Source: Harmonia axyridis
Lineage: Eukaryota > Arthropoda > Insecta > Coleoptera > Coccinellidae
NCBI RefSeq assembly: GCF_914767665.1
Contig: NC_059504.1
Span: 11,348,501 to 11,412,500, forward strand
DNA length: 64,000 nt
Reading direction: 5' to 3'
Shown: positions 24,333 through 37,900 of the stretch, in pieces
Layout of the letters: every line of letters begins with the position of its first letter
Position numbering within the stretch: position 1 is the first letter of the stretch
Notes under the pieces: model-generated
What the model was told of the DNA's origin: nothing
The model's database searches: none
What the model saw: the letters and a program-made list of their open reading frames with translations, nothing else
Position numbers and translations under genes: made by a program

Positions 24333-27152
24333 TCAACACCACGAGAAAAATGGACTCTTATCTTGGAAGCGTTGGGTGAAGTTGAAAAATCTAGAAGTAT
24401 GCTGACTCTGAGACCTGAAAAAACAAAATATAAGTAAATTTAAGAATAAAATCAATGTGTATAATCATACTTTTCAACAACAACAGCAGGCATTTGTACT
24501 AATTGTACCGGTGATTTTCCATCTTTGAGAGCTTGGGTTAGATTCAAAATTTGGCCCCTCATAACAGACATCTGTCTTTCATAAAAACTTCGATCAAACC
24601 CTTTATCTTGTTTAAACAGTAGGTACAAATCATCACACAAGTCCTAAAATTAATTTTAAATAACAAAATAAATAAATTCAACTCTGATAAAAAAGGTAAA
24701 TTACCTGCACAAAATTCATATCGGAGAGCAATGGTAACACCAAGTCTTTAGTTTCTTTGCTGAAAGGAACTTTTGCTTGAGATAACCAGGCCCAATGATA
24801 AGGATAGGCTCTCCAACTATCTGGGTGTTTATATGGGAAGGCAAGACCATTATCTATAGCAGCAATGCTAATTTCAGGTAATTGAACCAAATTCCATTCT
24901 GAAAATAATGATTATATTACAAATTGACACTATTTTGAATAATTTAATTATTTTCCCATGTTGATTATGAATGAAAATCAATAAACAACTTGAAAATCTG
25001 AACTAAAAATTTTACATTTTCTATTGGCGATATTTTGAATTTAATAATAATAAATGACAGCGTCCGTCCATGCTCATATTTAGCAATTACTAAACGGCAC
25101 CTTTACCAAGTGAACTCCAAAACACTTGAATCATTTTTTTCTTGAGTTCCAACAAAATACTTTGAAGTGATTCAGACTATGCATTAAAAATATGACTATG
25201 AGTAATGTGTATTTTAAAAATTTCTGGAAATATTTAAATTTCATATTCACCTGTTGTATCAATCAATTCAACTTGGGCACTAACAGTGTTCGCAGAAGTT
25301 CCATTGGCTAATGTTGGACAGTCATATTTTATGAGCCAATTATCGTTACCGCGGTCAGTGTTACGTATAATATAATCTAAAACCACCAATCTTTCGAACT
25401 GCAATTGGAACTTTTGGGCTAACTTAGGAGGTAGGGGCTCCTGTTCGAATCTCCTAAGCCAGTAATCTGCATCTTTGTAACCATCAACGAATAATTGAAA
25501 TGATCCATTCTAAAAAAATTAAATTATTCCCATGTTGTTTGACCATTCCAATATATCTTCTGAGTGAAGGAAGACTTATACTAAAATCTCGAATTTCCAT
25601 TCTATGTAGCATAACGGATTTCAATAAGAATACTGACTGCATTTAAAAATAAATTTTGGAAATTGTGAAGAATCAGTAAATCAAAGGAAAAACAATATCC
25701 TTTCCACTTCCATAAAATTGAATTTCTGGCAAATTTGAAACATTTTTTAAGTTTGATCATTAAAAATACACATCTAGTTTCATTAAGTATCTTGTTGATA
25801 CAAACTATCAAGATATTAACTTTAAAACTTTTTTCTATTCCATGAAACTCATGCATTTGTTGTCTAGATAATCCATTGAAAGAATTAAAGGGACATTGGA
25901 AATGAATGATTTTTTTTCAGGAATAATTTGATACAATAACATTGATAACCCTGCTTATCATAGAATGACAAAAATTTCGTAAACACCGCATTTTATTCAA
26001 ATAATAGAAAAATACTTATTATGTAGAAGAAAAAAATGTAATATTATTTGAAGAATTTTCAAGTGCATATATTTTTATCGTATGAAAATAGTTTGTGTAG
26101 AATATGATTTCTTTTTCAAATTAAACTTACTTTGGGAGGTAGGCCTATTCTATTGAATCTCAACCCAACATTTGGAAATTGTTCCATGATAGCCCTTTTC
26201 ATTCTCGCTTTTTGTCGATCAAACCTGGGATAATTGAATGTTGCTGACACTAACTTAACAACCTGAAAACATTCAATTAAAAGATGAAAACATTAAAATT
26301 TACATCATATTACCTTTGTTTTTGGTACGATATCTAGCTTGAGCTTGGCATCAACTAAATAAGCTGCTGCCTCTGATAGATACCCTTGATTAGGTATCAA
26401 ACAAGACCTGCCAAAACAGCATGGACAACATAATTTATGCATCCATTTTGTCCATTTAGGATTGAGACGACCATATGGCTCTTCATCTTTTGGTTTAAAA
26501 ACTCCAATGCTCTTCTAATGAAAAAAATGTTCATTTAGAGATTTTGATACATTAAAATGTTTATTTAAAGATTTTGGTACATTATTGTTACAAATTTAGT
26601 AATGTACAAACTAGAACAAAGAACCTTTTGGTTTTCTTAGAAGAAAGTTCTCCCCTCCAAATAGTTTGATATGTTTTATGCTTCTTGATAAACATTCTCT
26701 AATCTGTAGAGCATGTGCTCAACAAGGAAGCAATCATGAAAAAAATTAAATTATTCTTATTCTTACTAACCCCTGCTGGATTTTTGACAAAATAAGATCC
26801 ACTGGAGCCTTGAGATATTCTTTCTGGGAAAATTCCATTGTCAATGGCCACTTCTGCTTGCCATACCAAATCGGCAAACGAGGGATCATCTAAAAATTTT
26901 AGCAATACACTTTAAAGCTTAACAATATTTCTCACAATGAATACCTGGAAAACTATTGTAAGAGACATCAAGCCCTCCCAGAAGTGGCTGTGACTCTCTT
27001 AACCCTGGGGAATCCAACGTAGATTCGAAAATGACTTCAGGAACTAAAGGAATGTCTTCGGCTGAAATATCACTACCAGTAATGGATAAAGCACCATGTA
27101 CTTCGTTTTCGCAACAGGTGTTTACCAAAGTTGCAGTTTCATTGGCACTCAT
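24333..27152 (-). CDS. PI4KIIalpha: Type II phosphatidylinositol 4-kinase
   Basis: Eight exons: 27152-26945, 26889-26771, 26514-26314, 26262-26131, 25509-25251, 24898-24705, 24643-24471 and 24414-24333. All junctions keep frame, giving 455 aa (human PI4K2A 479). The enzyme makes PI4P from phosphatidylinositol on trans-Golgi and endosomal membranes. The acidic, variable N-terminus is encoded by exon 1. The nucleotide loop is ERISQGSSGSYFVKNPAG and the ATP-binding Lys is in GVFKPKDEEPYGRL. The palmitoylated cysteine motif is KLCCPCCFGRSC, the catalytic loop RNTDRGNDNWLIKY and the metal-binding motif AAIDNGLAFPYKHPDSWRAY. The C-terminus KSPFFSWC resembles the aromatic FFSWW end of the vertebrate enzyme. 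Confidence 0.95.
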
Positions 27153-27762
27153 CACCTAATTTCACAATTAATTTCTGCTGTACATGCTAAGATGGTGATA
27201 TGATTATCCTCTTATTTTATCGAACCTTCAACTACAGGCTCATGTTTAATTGACTAGAATTTTGTGTTTATCAAAATAAGATATATAATATGCTACGAAT
27301 TATGACCTAACATTACACTCAAATGAAAATGATAAATTTTTGTTCAATAAACGAAGTCACATTGCAATAAAATTTGCTTTATTGAAACACTATATTTTTG
27401 TTGAGTATCACAGCCACACAAAAAGCAATGTCAGATGCTTGTCATTACTAATATGATTTTGCGTCGGAGGTTATTTTGCAGAAATGAAATTTTGCTAAAT
27501 AATGAAAAATAATATTCTGCTTTTTCCAACTCAAATTTATACATAAGCATTGGATTAATAATTGGATGCCATTATCAATAATTGCTAAATATTAATGCCA
27601 AATTGTGGAACACATCCGCAGTAAAGTGACGTTTTTATGGTAAACGTGTACTTTGACGATTCAGGTTTATTTGAACTACTAATATCAATTTACGATAGTG
27701 ATCAAGTCAGAAATATTCTGAATATACAATAAATATTCCAATTTTTTTGAGTACATGTTAAA

Positions 27763-29332
27763 ATGAATTTTCCCTTTGATATTTATTTGACAACTTTTTT
27801 ATTAATTTCTCTTAATTTAGTTATTGTGTTTGGTAAGTTTGACTATAAGTTCATGTTGTGGATTTTGTTTGAATTGAAATGGTTATATGCCGGTGGGAGT
27901 TTATAGTATTATATTACATTGCATATTCCAGGTGCGAAAGAAAGATATGTAACCTGTGGCTCGGTAATAAAATTACTTAATACAGATCACAGAGTAAGAT
28001 TACATTCTCACGATGTAAAATATGGTACGGGTAGCGGACAGCAATCAGTTACTGGTATCGAAATTAAAGAAGATGTTGGTAGTCATTGGGTAGTGAAGGC
28101 TGCTAATGGTAAAATATGTCCGAGGGGTCAACCAATTAAATGCGGCTCCTTGATAAGACTTGAACATTTAGAGAGCAAAAGAAATTTGCATTCACATATA
28201 TTCTCAAGTCCACTGAGTAGCCAACAGGAAATAAGTTGCTATGGAGAAAATGGAGAAGGGGATACTGGAGATCATTGGAAAGTTATTTGTTCGGGTAAGT
28301 TGAAAGAGAGAACTGGTTCCGAAGCCTGGTTAAAAAAAAGAAATAATATATGTATATATATTCTATTTTATTTATTAAAGGATATGAAGCAGAAAGTCTA
28401 TTTGAAAAAGTATCAAATTTTGCACAAGGAGTGCTGGGTACACCTAAAGAGCAAAAAGTCAGGGAAGGTTTGTATATTTGGTGAAAATTTGTCAACTTAG
28501 ATGTGATACACGTCAGGGTTTTGCTTCATGCTTTGTTCTGTTCAGATGTGTCTTTAGAAAAATATTTCAATTTTCTTGCATTCTGCAAGCCTCAAGGGAA
28601 TACAGTATGATCACAATTTTCATTATCATTGAATTCCACACTTTGTGCTGTATGTTACACATACAATTATTTTGTACTTTTTTGTTATTTGTATGGATTC
28701 TTACCATCACGTGAAATTATTTTTTGATATGCAGGAAAGTTGATTATAATTAAAGGTAATGGGGTAGTGATTTATTTAAAATTTAGCCATAGGTTATTCC
28801 CTATTTTTTATTTCTTGGAATAAAGGTGAACACATTAAAATATCAATTACTTCAACATAAAAACCAATTCTCATAAAACTACCAAAAGTCTGGAAGTACA
28901 TGAACATTTGTTGAGATGTTCATGCTGGCTGCAGATAATTTGAATTGAATTATCTGCAATCTTGAAGAGGTTGAATTTAATTCAATAAAAAACCAGCTCA
29001 CAAGTAGCCCATTTATCAAACAAGTAGACTAGAATATTTTAAATTTGGGTATACAGAGTGTAGATATATTAAATAATAAAGGTACCTGGAACATTATTTT
29101 TCTTTTCTCAGGTGAAAATTGGCTCAGAGATGATCCGGTTATGTTGAAACATGACGACACAAGTGCCTACTTGGCAACATCGGGACGCACTTTCGGAAGA
29201 CCAATTAATGGGCAAGTGGAAGTTGTGGGCATGAGCTCTTCAACAGGCCCAGTGCACTGGCAAGCCATGGAGGGTGTCTTTTTACACAATCCAGATATAT
29301 CGGCATCCCATCATGTTCATACCGAACTTTAG
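27763..29332 (+). CDS. SDF2: SDF2 (stromal cell-derived factor 2-like, MIR domain, ER lumen)
   Basis: Three exons: 27763-27832, 27932-28294 and 29112-29332, giving 217 aa (human SDF2 211). Exon 1 is a signal peptide (MNFPFDIYLTTFLLISLNL then VIVFG). Exons 2-3 encode three MIR repeats: VTCGSVIKLLNTDHRVRLHS, IKCGSLIRLEHLESKRNLHS and PVMLKHDDTSAYLATSG. The protein ends HTEL, a KDEL-type ER retrieval signal. SDF2 works with ERdj3 as an ER chaperone complex. A candidate in-frame cassette exon lies inside intron 2 (separate entry). The poly(A) signal AATAAA is at 29578-29583. Confidence 0.94.
28381..28467 (+). other. Candidate in-frame cassette exon of SDF2
   Basis: 87 bp between a TTTATTAAAG acceptor-like site and an AAG|GTTTGT donor. 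It is phase 1 at both ends, so it could be inserted between SDF2 exons 2 and 3 without shifting the frame. It would add 29 residues containing YEAESLFEKVSNFAQGVLG and KEQKVREG. The flanking exons join perfectly without it, as in other SDF2 proteins. The acceptor (AAAG) is weak, so it may be an alternative exon or chance. Confidence 0.4.
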
Positions 29333-29339
29333 GTTCAAG

Positions 29340-31920
29340 TCCTATTTTGTATTTATTTATGTGTATATTTGTGGAAGAAGAAAGTTGATTTGTTATTAAT
29401 TTAGAGTTTTATTCAAGATCAAGCTGGCATTAGAAAAATACTCAGGAAATAATGTATTAATATCAGATAAGTTCTCAAAATATTAGTTCATATAGATTCA
29501 TAGAAAATGGTGAGGAATATTGAGCAATGTTACACACTTAATTATTTTTTCTGAACTTGAGCACTTATTGTGAATTTAATAAAGACTGAAAATTATCAAC
29601 TTCAATATGGTGATTTGTATAAATGCTTGTAGTTTTGTCTCTTGTATTTGGAAGAAAAAATTACCAGTTAATCAAGATTATCTTGATTTTGGATTTGATA
29701 GCCATCTTCAGTGGAAGGCAACAAATGATTATTTTAATGCAATAGTAGTGTTCTAATATAGCAAACACATTGCAGTGTGAGACTGACTTCAAAGATTGGT
29801 TTCTACCATTGGACAAAATTATGATGAAAAAATTTGAGTGTAAAGAGGACAATATGTTTATGATTTAATAAACTATATTATTATTATTATCCATAGAGTA
29901 TAGCGTCAAGTGAGTAGAAAGCAATCGTTAGAAGACGTCTGAAGCGACCTAAATCTTAAACATTAGCTGACAAGCTTATAACGTCCATATTTTGAGGCAT
30001 GTATTGTATATTGTTCATTGACTATCTTCAGTTCCGTCGCTATCGAAACTGGCAAACTTAGCAGAAGAAGAACCTTATGGCGATTAGGTTTTCAGGATTG
30101 AAGAGTTTTTGTAATAAAAAATTTTGAAGCTGATTAGAAACTTTTCGTAAAGTATTATCGTATTATCAAATGCTCTTTGGGCGGATGCGCTCAAATATAG
30201 CGCATCCACCAGATTTATCTAGTGACATCTAGAAAGAGTAGCTCGAACCAAACTTTGGTAGTAACGTTAACATGACAGGATTCTACTCCTGATTGGCTAC
30301 GGAAAGAATAAGTTCAAAATATTTTGTATAGATGGCTTACGAGCAAATTCTCTACAAAATTGAATTTTTGAATTTTAAAGAAAAACTGACATAATTGATG
30401 TGCCATCACTTCTGTTTAAGGCCTGAGTGCATACACCTATTCAAGGTGATAATTAATTTTTCTCTGGACCTTGAGGATTAATGAGGTTCATCGGTAAAAT
30501 AATTTTCCAATCAAAACCCCTTGAAAATTTTCCTACAACACTCGAAAAGTCGAAATTGTCAGTCACCTTTTAGGAGTAAACTGGTTGCAGATTATGATAT
30601 TTGTATTCGGTGTGATCAAATTTTCAGGCCAAAAAAATGTGTTATCAGAATTTATCAAAATTTTCTGAAAAAATCGGCTGATCGAATTTGAACATATTTT
30701 GCTATAATTAAGGGGTTTCAAAACGTGGATTCTGAATTAGGCATCGACTTGTCTTATATCATGCAAATGATCGATTGGACTCATAAATTTTATTTTTATA
30801 TTATTTTTATTCTCACTAGAACAATGTTTCTACCTATAAAAACGACTAAAAAATATTATACTTCTTATATTCCTTTTAAATGATAATATGGAAATGAAAT
30901 TGAACCGTTTCTCTAATATTTTGCATTCTTCTGATGAATCAAACCTAGCAATATTTGACTCGTAGATATTTATTGAATAAACTTGACTGAAAAACCACAT
31001 AATATAATATTTTTTTTTTATTACGAAACATTCTTATCAAAAAAATGATGAATTATGTTTATAATTTAGGCTAATGCGATATTGCCGATTCCTTGAACAA
31101 GTATCACTCGTGTTAGAGATGAGTGTCGAATAACATCCCAATAAAAAAAATCCTTGATTTTTGCCAAAGAATAACTCCTGTAATTATGACATCCCACCTT
31201 TTTTCTTGTTTTGGAAAACATAATGATTCAGCAGGCGAAAAAGGTCAACTCTTATCATTCTCAAAAGTAATAAATCCTGGAAATACCACCATGATTAACT
31301 AGGAGAAATTATCTGGAAGGAGTTGTTTATCGAAAATCTGTAATTTATTATATAAATATGCAACCAATATAATAATTTTGATTATTAATATTTGAATCTT
31401 ATAAATGTCCCTTAAGAAGTAAACCTGAGTTTTGTTGGTGCATCTTTTCCCCAGGAACACGTAGGTATTTTTCAGTGATGTGAAATAATCATTAATCATG
31501 AATTAAATTCAAACCTATTGAGATAACTCTACCTTTTATTAATTATGTTATCCATATAAGTCTTATCAAATCATCTTGCAATCAATTAATTCGATTTCAA
31601 ACCCTGTTGCTGGACAATTTATTCAGTCTTTCATAAATTGCTGATTTTCAGTCGATTACTCCAGCCTTTTACTTGATAGAAATTGATCTTGAAATTATGA
31701 ATGAAAACATTATAGGAAAAAATTTGCTCCGTCGAATGATAGTGTATCGACAAAAAGGTTTTCAAACATGTTTTTCTCACTAGTGGTGATTTTTAAGGGA
31801 AGTCGTATTTTTTTTTATACATAATCATGTTGTTTTAGATTAAGTATATTCCTTTTTTTTTGTATTTAAGTACTACTATCTAGTGTTAAGTAGGTACTAT
31901 TCGAGGTGGGTATTTCAAAA
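29340..31920. other. Intergenic between SDF2 and VIT-vWA gene 1
   Basis: No gene recognised. It holds the SDF2 poly(A) signal (29578-29583) and a perfect 9-bp-stem hairpin GGATGCGCT...AGCGCATCC near 30183-30207. The right end contains the presumed promoter and non-coding first exon of the next gene, because a TTTTCAG acceptor stands just before its ATG. Confidence 0.4.
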
Positions 31921-31945
31921 CATACTTCTATCTCATTTTCAGATA

Positions 31946-34900
31946 ATGAAGTTTCTAACGACTCTACTTATACCCTTTTTACACTTAACATATGTATTTG
32001 GAGCTCCATCATCGACAGAAAGTTGGGTAGCCACATCCACCAAGTCTCCATCTACAAATAATTTTATTGGAAGAGATGAATGCCAGGTATATAATTAAAT
32101 AGTTTTTCTTAGTAAGTTTACAATAATTGTCGATTGTTCTAGAATGCTCCGGATGTGCCAAAAATTTATTCCATGAAAGTTAACAGCAATGTGACCAATC
32201 GTTTTGCCACAACTCGCATCGTGAGTAAGGTAAAAAATTGCGATGTTAAGCCTCATGAAGCCACATTTTCCGTGGTTCTACCAGATACAGCCTATATTAA
32301 TGGTTTCATTATGGAAATAGACGGCAAAAAGTATGAAGCTTATATAAAGGAAAAAGAAGAGGCTAAAAAAGTATACGATCAGGTAAAGTAAAGCCAGAAT
32401 CGTTTCATTCTTAGAATAGATAAAATGTTTTACTGAAACACTTGTTCAACAACCTATTTTAGTTAGATCATGTCCCCTAAATGTTGTACTTGGATATTCT
32501 GGTCTTTTCCATGCAGATTTTTTCGAAGGAAAACTTAGAAATAAAACTCCTGATTTCTCGTCAGTGTTTTCCTAGAATTTTTTAACGTTAAGTTTTTTTT
32601 TTAAGGCTGTTTCCAGAGGACTTGCAGCAGGCCATGTAGCCATCAATGCAAGGGATTCCAACAAATTTACGGTTTCTATCAATATAATGCCAGAAAGTAA
32701 AGCAATATTTTATTTGACATATGAAGAGTTATTATCAAGACAGAAAGGGTTGTATGATATTGTGATCAACTTGCGTCCAGGACAACCAGTGGATGAAATG
32801 GAAGCCCAGGTATAAAATATTTTTTAAATTAAGGGATTTCCAATAATTTCAATCAAATCAAATCAAAAAAAGAGTATATTTCATGAAAATTCAGTGAAGG
32901 TTTATTTCTTTGTGAAAAGGGAGGTATGACATCAAAGATGGAAACATTTCGCACATTTGCTGTGTTATGTTTTTGATAACTTCACGAATTCCATCTTTGA
33001 GGTTTTGAACCGATTGTGGAGCATTGGTGGGTACCTTCTTCTTTATGTGACCCCCCCAAAAAATGTCTGAAGGTATTAAATCCCAAGATCTCGTTGGCCA
33101 ATTATGGTCTTCTCTTCGAGAAATAACGTGGTCATGAGACTTTATCCAGATCGACTAGGAATCGACAATCTGGGTTTTCGTCAACAATACGAGCTACAGT
33201 ATCAAAATTATCAATTGTTCTTGAGAGACGCACACGGTTTCGATTCTTCACATCACTAAATTGTCCCAACAGCTCAAAATTTTTCCACCAGATTCACTAT
33301 TGCGGACCGAGAAGTTGTTTCATTATACCCAAAAGTGTTTAACTTCTATGAACTGTGACTGCAAAATTTTCACCATTTTCATGGTGAATTTTAACAATTT
33401 CTAGAAGTATATTTCCATTTTTAGCAATGGCGTAGGTTTTGCTTATCAAATGTCAAAATATGCCAGCTTCAAAATATGATAGCTGCCCAATTATAGCGGT
33501 CTATTCAAAATGAAACGTCTTATTGGAAAACCCTTTTCCTAAGCCATTAGTTTGTGTTTTTTTATCATAAATCGTTGAAATTCCATTTCAGGTGAACATA
33601 AATGAAACTAGGCCATTAACTACAGTTATAACTCCTTCTTTAAGATCTGGTAACGAGTTAACCAAAAACAACGAAATAGTTGAACCAAAAGCGGAAATTA
33701 AATACATAGGAAAGAATTCAGCAAAAGTTATATTCAAGCCTGATATAATACAGCAAAAGGAATTTGCGAAAGAATTGGGAACAGAAGAAGAAAATGGGTT
33801 CGTAGGACAATTTGTTGTTCAGTATGATGTTGAGAGAGATGCACAGGGTGGAGAGGTAAATAAAATTTGTTATTTTTAAGCATTTTTCGGCTGAAATGGT
33901 CTCAAACAATGTCATCTCATGACTCATTATAGTTATCATTGAAATTTAATTAAGAGGCTCTTTTCCACAGCGACCTAATGGTCTATTGTGCCCCCTATCA
34001 GAGCTATTATCGCGATAGCGTGATCTATAGCTCTTCTTCCAGTTCCAGAGTTCTAATGAACTCCAATATCTGGGATGGCTTCCAAGAAGCTACTTCATCA
34101 CTTCTACATATTTTTTATCCAAAGTAGATTTTGCGTTGACCAGTGATGGCGAGGCATTCCGTCACCAGGTGATCTGAAGTTTTCTCCTCCTCCTCCACAC
34201 AGAATCTTCACTAGTCATTTTCTGCTTTACCATTCTCATGAGGCGTTTTCGATGGTAACAATGACTTGTGAGGAATCTTGTGAGGAGGTGTAGTATATTC
34301 TTGATAAGGTCCAGGTTTTTCCTACACCTGAAACTTTTTCTTGTATGTAAATTTGCCTATATCATAGAAAGGTTTCTGACAATGAAAGAAGTTTGTGGTC
34401 TTTTTCGCGAGTATGTTGGCCTCTTTATCCCTTTAATTCCCGAGTGGCCAGGAACCCAGACTAAGAAGACCTTGTTATTCTTGCCTATTTCTTCGTGTTT
34501 TCTTCGGCACTCTAAAATCATCTCAGAATCGATGATATGTGAGCTCAGTGCTTTGATTGAAGCCTGGCTATCAGAATGTATCGCTATATGACATTTCTGT
34601 TAGTTTCTTGCTACATTAGTTTCCACACATCTTTCTATTGCAAGTATCTCTGCCTGAAAGACACTTAGACAGCGTCCTAACGTCCCGAAAACTCCAGCGC
34701 CAGTCCCCGTCCTGGATTAAGAACCATCCCTGGATAGTCTTAGAGTGTCCTCATAAGCTACTCTATCTATCACAAGAGAAAGAGGTGTGAGATCTGTAAT
34801 GATCTTTAATGTTCTACAGTTGGGCACGTTCTGATATTGTATTATGTCAAGGGCTCCCCTCAGCATTTTCTGACCTGCTCTGGCATGCTTCATAGGTTAT

Positions 34901-37900
34901 CATCACAATCATGACGTAAATCCATCGCAGTATCTTTGGGTTACATCCCCAAGTCTTACCAGCCAGAATTCTGCACGCCCTCAAGGCCTTTGTTGCTTTA
35001 TTAACAGTAAGCTCAAAGTGCTTCTTTCACAGAAGCTTACTATTCCCAGATATTTGACTTCAGAATCCATTTAGAGAGAGGGATTTCATAGCTGGAAGTT
35101 TCCTTTTCCAAATGAATGGGATTATAGTGAACTTGGATGAGTTAATATTAAGCCCCACTGACCAGCACCATTGTTCAATAATTTGATAGTTATAATAGTG
35201 ATTCACAATCTTTTTCAGCTTCTATTTGCAGATGGTTACTTCGTTCACTTCTTTGCTCCCAAAGATGTAAAACCAGAACCGAAAAATATAATATTTGTCT
35301 TGGATACTAGCGGAAGTATGTGGGGTACTCCAATAAATCAACTGAAAGAAGCTATGAACGGTATTTTGAATGAACTACATGCTGAAGATTCCTTCAATAT
35401 AATCCAATTCAGTAGTGGGGTCACCGTATGGGATGTAAGCAATTCGAAGAGCCAATATCTGAATTTTCCTGAGGAGGTAAGTTCTTCTACCTTCCAGCAT
35501 AATAATTAAGACTTACTCTTACTCGATTCGATCTAGATTCTGTATAAGGCTGAAACTTTACCTGGAACTTTCGAGGCGTCCGAGGAAAACATTAGGAAAG
35601 CTAAACAAAGTGTTAATTCATTTTCTGCCTCAGGACTAACTAATATAGATGCAGCTTTAAGAATAGCTCTGAAATTACACTCAAATAACAAGGAAAAAGA
35701 CGAAAGACAACCTATCATAATGTTTTTGACAGACGGCCAAGGAACAGGTGTTCGATCTGATGTCACCCTATCTAGAGTATGATTTCGATTATGTAGACAT
35801 CGACACTTGATAATATGTCCATTTAAGGTTAGCGAAGAGAACACTGACGGTATACCAATAATTTGTGTTGCATTTGGGGAAAGAGCTGATATGGATTTCT
35901 TAGAAAAACTGTCTCTCAGAAATCATGGTTTCACCAGGCATATTTATACAGGAGCAGATGCAGCCATCCAACTCAAATCATTTTACGAAATCATTTCTAC
36001 TCTTCTACTCAACAAGATAACTTTCAAATATGCCTCAGGAAACGTTTCAGAAGTTACAAAATCGATTTTCCCAACCTTGTTCAAGGGAGCAGAGCTTGTG
36101 GTTGCTGGCAAATGTAAGTGAATCAAAGAGCATTCTATTTGGACAATGCTTCTTAATACTTGTCTCATTTCATTATTATTATTAACGGCAATTGATGCGT
36201 ACCAAGTTTTGTCTACAATAGTTCTCAAATTCAACTACTGATGACTTTTTCTCAGCCTGTAGGATGGCGCCACATGCTGCGTAATACTCGGGAGTATAGA
36301 GCCGCACGGAATATATAGAATCATCCACGAAATGTTATAGATTCACCTTTTAAACATCTATTTTCATGTTGACATCATGCTGAACTTTTATAGGAAACAC
36401 ATTTTGAATGCAATAATTTCAGATAGGACACCAGCGATAGATCCAGGATTTTATCCAGGAAAATCTGTGTTAGATTTGTCACCCATGGTGAATTGCTTTT
36501 CCAAATCAGTACCAAGAGAATTCAAACCTTTGCCAGCAAGATCTTTGGGAAGCTTGGAAAAACACTGGGCTTATTTGACTCTGAAACAGATTTTGAAAGA
36601 AAGAGATGTTAGTGATAAAAAAGAAGAATTGACCAAAAGAGCTCTTGATTTGGCACTCAAGTATTCATTCGTAACCCCCGTTAGTTCTTTGGTTGTAGTG
36701 AAGCCGAATGGGACAAAATCTGAAGCAGATTTGAAAGATGCCTACAAAAGTGAGTCAATTATTTTTCTTGTTTTTTTCAGCGTTTTATTTTATTGTATGT
36801 ATTTTTATCAAAATTAATTCAATAACTCTCGAGATGAATTATTGAATTGACATAACTAACATTAGCGAAATAAGATGATGACTATCAAACTCCGTATGAG
36901 TATTCAGTATTCGCAAAGATACGTCTCGATAGAGCAGACATCTAATGCTAAGACCAGATTAAAAAATCCCATTAGTTACATAAAGAAAGTATGATGCAGT
37001 CATTTGAACAATTTATACAATTGCAATAGATTGGAATTCTGTTTGGAAAAACAAATCTAGAGGTTTCTATAAAATAATACTAACATATAGCTGTATCTTA
37101 TTATAGCACCACATTGGGGAACATCTTCATATTCAACATCTGGAGTCAAATTTTCTCCGAGTAAGTGGAAAAAAACATAAAATTAGTCGAATTTTTTTCA
37201 TCAACTTATAATGAACTATATTTTTCACAGGTTCATACGGGACAAACTTTTTGTACACTAGGTATTATGATTCACGTAAGTAGAAAAACCCATGAATTCA
37301 TGAATATTGGATCATTTCTGAATGTGTTCTTATAAGGTTCTTTATAAGAGGTATCATTTTGAATAGCCCGCTATCTAGACAGCTGTCACTAGAAATTGTA
37401 ATCATTTGCCATTGACATTTTGACATCTGAAAAGTAAAACTACACCATCACTAAAAATGGAACTATACACGCTTCAACAACGCATTGAAATTGGTGAAAT
37501 TTACTGAAAAAATGTTGAAAACTTTGCAATCATAGTAATTTGGGTCATCGTGAAGCACCTTCTTGGCTGGTCGTAGTAAAGCTGGTGGATAAAATTGAGT
37601 TGTTGAGAAAAGTTTGCGATTTAAAGACTGGTAACCATGTGAGTCTCTCAATAACAACTGAGAATATTGCTGCTGACGCCATTAGTGTTAATGAAAACAC
37701 AACTTTGTCGATTCCCCGAAAATCTTGGGAATTAGCTATGATTATATATTCTTTTGAGAAAGAGCAACACAAAAAATTGTTAACTTTAAACGATAAAGCA
37801 TGTGTAGATAGAAAGTTATTGACCCATTCTAAAGAAGAATTCGAAATTGAATGGACAGCTTGAAATTCATAAACTGAACAACTATTGATGTGGACGACGT

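Noticed and set aside
25435..25455. GTTCGAATCTCC resembling a tRNA T-loop
   Set aside because: It is inside coding exon 5 of the PI4-kinase and no cloverleaf surrounds it.
36377..36422. ATG upstream of exon 8 of VIT-vWA gene 1
   Set aside because: It lies before the TTTCAG acceptor at 36422 and breaks the phase with exon 7; it is intron sequence.
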